Assembly: GCA_017543165.1 (NCBI GenBank)
Contig: JAFYGL010000125.1
Coordinates: 1 to 5,286, forward strand
Direction of reading: 5' to 3'
From: Victivallales bacterium
GTDB taxonomy: Bacteria > Verrucomicrobiota > Lentisphaeria > Oligosphaerales > Oligosphaeraceae
Length of the DNA stretch: 5,286 nt
Each line of letters opens with the position of its first letter. Positions within the stretch are counted from its first letter, which is position 1. Below the pieces are notes generated by a model that did no database searches, was not told the origin of the DNA, and was given only the letters and a program-made list of their open reading frames with translations. Shown one piece after another: positions 5,257 through 5,286 of this stretch. A program made the translations under genes and the position numbers.

Positions 5257-5286
5257 GGTGGGGGGGGCGAATAGTGTTGTGCCTGC

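Overview
The window is about 5.3 kb of gene-dense bacterial chromosome. The gene style (PheS with a CxxC-x4-CxxC segment, a sugar isomerase/epimerase of the AP-endonuclease-2 fold, a WYL regulator, and intergenic DNA full of short direct repeats) suggests a member of the Planctomycetes-Verrucomicrobia-Lentisphaerae group, possibly Lentisphaerae or Kiritimatiellae. That assignment comes from the general look of the proteins, not from a search, and is tentative.

Layout, left to right. A 9-bp tandem repeat (1-34) touches the left edge. Next comes a textbook intrinsic terminator on the minus strand (31-65), which ends a minus-strand WYL-domain transcriptional regulator (88-1101). A 176-bp divergent intergenic region (1102-1277) separates it from a plus-strand cluster: a 98-residue protein of unknown function (1278-1574), whose stop overlaps the start of an RlmL-type THUMP 23S rRNA guanine-N2 methyltransferase (1571-2680); then pheS (2720-3763); and, 5 bp later, a TrmL-type SPOUT tRNA 2'-O-methyltransferase (3769-4248). 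These look like one translation/RNA-modification operon. The usual partner pheT is not next to pheS.

The 133 bp between trmL and the last gene are the least ordinary part. They hold a perfect 24-bp inverted repeat (4245-4325), very AT-rich, that includes the trmL stop codon and is bounded by CTAG at both ends. It is followed at once by three exact 10-bp-phased copies of a CAC(G/A)GAT core (4331-4360). The last gene (4382-5236) encodes a TIM-barrel sugar isomerase/epimerase. Its stop codon runs into a heptamer repeat (GTGGACA-like, three copies) and an eight-G tract near the right edge.

I see no rRNA, tRNA, CRISPR array or intact transposase. The genes are mostly housekeeping. The one candidate for something not yet described is the palindromic element with its adjoining phased repeat. 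I read it as a possible non-autonomous (MITE-like) insertion at a CTAG site, with an AT-rich transcription-ending hairpin as the alternative.
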